DNA of 5,989 nucleotides from contig JAUVQB010000102.1 of the NCBI GenBank assembly GCA_030598385.1, forward strand, positions 1 to 5,989, read 5' to 3'. The notes under the pieces were generated by a model. The model was given only the letters and a program-made list of their open reading frames with translations. It made no database searches and was not told the DNA's origin. Numbering within the stretch: position 1 is the stretch's first letter; every line of letters begins with the position of its first letter. Below are positions 5,677-5,989 of the stretch, piece by piece. A program made the position numbers and the translations under genes. Source of the DNA: Alphaproteobacteria bacterium. GTDB lineage: Bacteria; Pseudomonadota; Alphaproteobacteria; Kiloniellales; JAKSDN01.

Positions 5677-5889
5677 TCAAACCGCGGCGCGGCGCTTATC
5701 GGCAACCTGCGGAAAGGCCACCACGTCGCCGCTCTTTGCCGCGCCGGTTATAATGGTCCTGAGCTCGCCTAGGCAGCGTTCCAGATTGGCCAGCTCCCGG
5801 GCGTCTTCCCGATCATAGACTTCCATGCAGCTCAACTTGATCTCCACCAGGTCGATCAAGGTCTCGAGCGTTCGTTTCGAAATGCCCAT
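5677..5889 (-). CDS. Small charged helical protein, hypothetical (70 aa)
   Basis: The product begins MGISKRTLETLIDLVEIKLS and continues with CMEVYDREDARELANLERCL, an almost unbroken amphipathic helix to about residue 48 with regularly spaced Leu/Ile. A short tail follows, with DVVAFP and a basic end (DKRRAAV). It has two cysteines (21 and 39) and no membrane segment, so a small cytoplasmic, perhaps oligomeric or coiled-coil protein is expected. The ATG at 5889 has GGGGA about 7 nt upstream; a GTG at 5916 would add nine residues rich in Gly/Asp and is less likely. A perfect TTAA-N7-TTAA box lies 86 bp upstream, which suggests control by the cell-cycle/motility regulator CtrA. I cannot name the family or function. 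Low-complexity bias is absent and codon use is coding-like, so the gene is probably real. Confidence 0.7.
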   Translation of the reverse strand: MGISKRTLETLIDLVEIKLSCMEVYDREDARELANLERCLGELRTIITGAAKSGDVVAFPQVADKRRAAV

Positions 5890-5974
5890 GGCGTTTCCCC
5901 GTCCGTCTTGGAGCACATGGGAAGACCTTGACCGCTGGCTCCTTAAGAAGTCGTGAAGCCGGGGCAGGGACCAT

Positions 5975-5989
5975 TTAACGGTCGCTTAA
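5975..5989. promoter_or_regulatory. CtrA-type binding box (TTAA-N7-TTAA)
   Basis: TTAACGGTCGCTTAA is an exact full CtrA consensus (TTAA-N7-TTAA, with the preferred C after the first TTAA) at the very end of the window. Eight specified A/T bases in this GC-rich DNA are unlikely by chance; I saw no second copy in the window. It lies upstream of the minus-strand 70-aa gene and could equally serve a gene beyond the window edge. The consensus is established for alphaproteobacteria; use here is inferred. Confidence 0.5.

Overview
The window reads as a GC-rich chromosomal segment of an alphaproteobacterium, possibly from the Rhodospirillales or a neighbouring order. The reasons are high GC with strong third-position GC in the genes, a full CtrA-type box (TTAA-N7-TTAA) at the right edge, a ChrR-like cupin gene, and palindromic intergenic sequence like the dispersed repeats common in this class. 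The taxonomic call is an inference. No rRNA, tRNA, CRISPR array, transposase or phage gene is visible.

Layout, left to right. (1) An extended -10 promoter (31-39) precedes a 59-residue small membrane or secreted protein (84-263, +). (2) A YeeE/YedE-family transporter (449-1651, +) is probably for thiosulfate or a related sulfur compound. (3) Convergent to it is a minus-strand two-gene unit. Its first gene is a double-cupin protein of the ChrR-cupin type (2019-2699). Its second is a VOC/glyoxalase-like gene (1747-1997) that has lost its middle by an internal deletion and is now out of frame. (4) Divergent from the cupin gene is a LacI-family repressor (2962-4035, +). The 262-bp divergent region carries two operator-like palindromes with the same GATT-N4-AATC arms, one next to the likely cupin promoter and one in the repressor's upstream region. 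(5) Convergent to the repressor is a DMT/EamA exporter (4079-5032, -). (6) A stretch of about 640 bp (5033-5676) has no confident gene. It holds an array of hairpins resembling a dispersed palindromic repeat (5096-5222), a coding-like stretch broken by a frame change (5309-5583), and two GC-rich hairpins. (7) A 70-residue charged helical protein (5677-5889, -) lies downstream of the CtrA-like box (5975-5989).

How the genes may work together. The best-supported local system is LacI regulator - divergent promoter with paired operators - cupin - (dead) VOC gene. It looks like a small metabolite-responsive catabolic or detoxification unit whose second enzyme has decayed. The LacI protein probably represses the cupin transcript and perhaps itself. 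The YeeE transporter and the EamA exporter look like independent single-gene units. I did not find a clearly novel multi-gene system. The items most worth following up are the paired operators, the VOC deletion scar, the CtrA box in front of the small helical protein, and the hairpin array upstream of the exporter.
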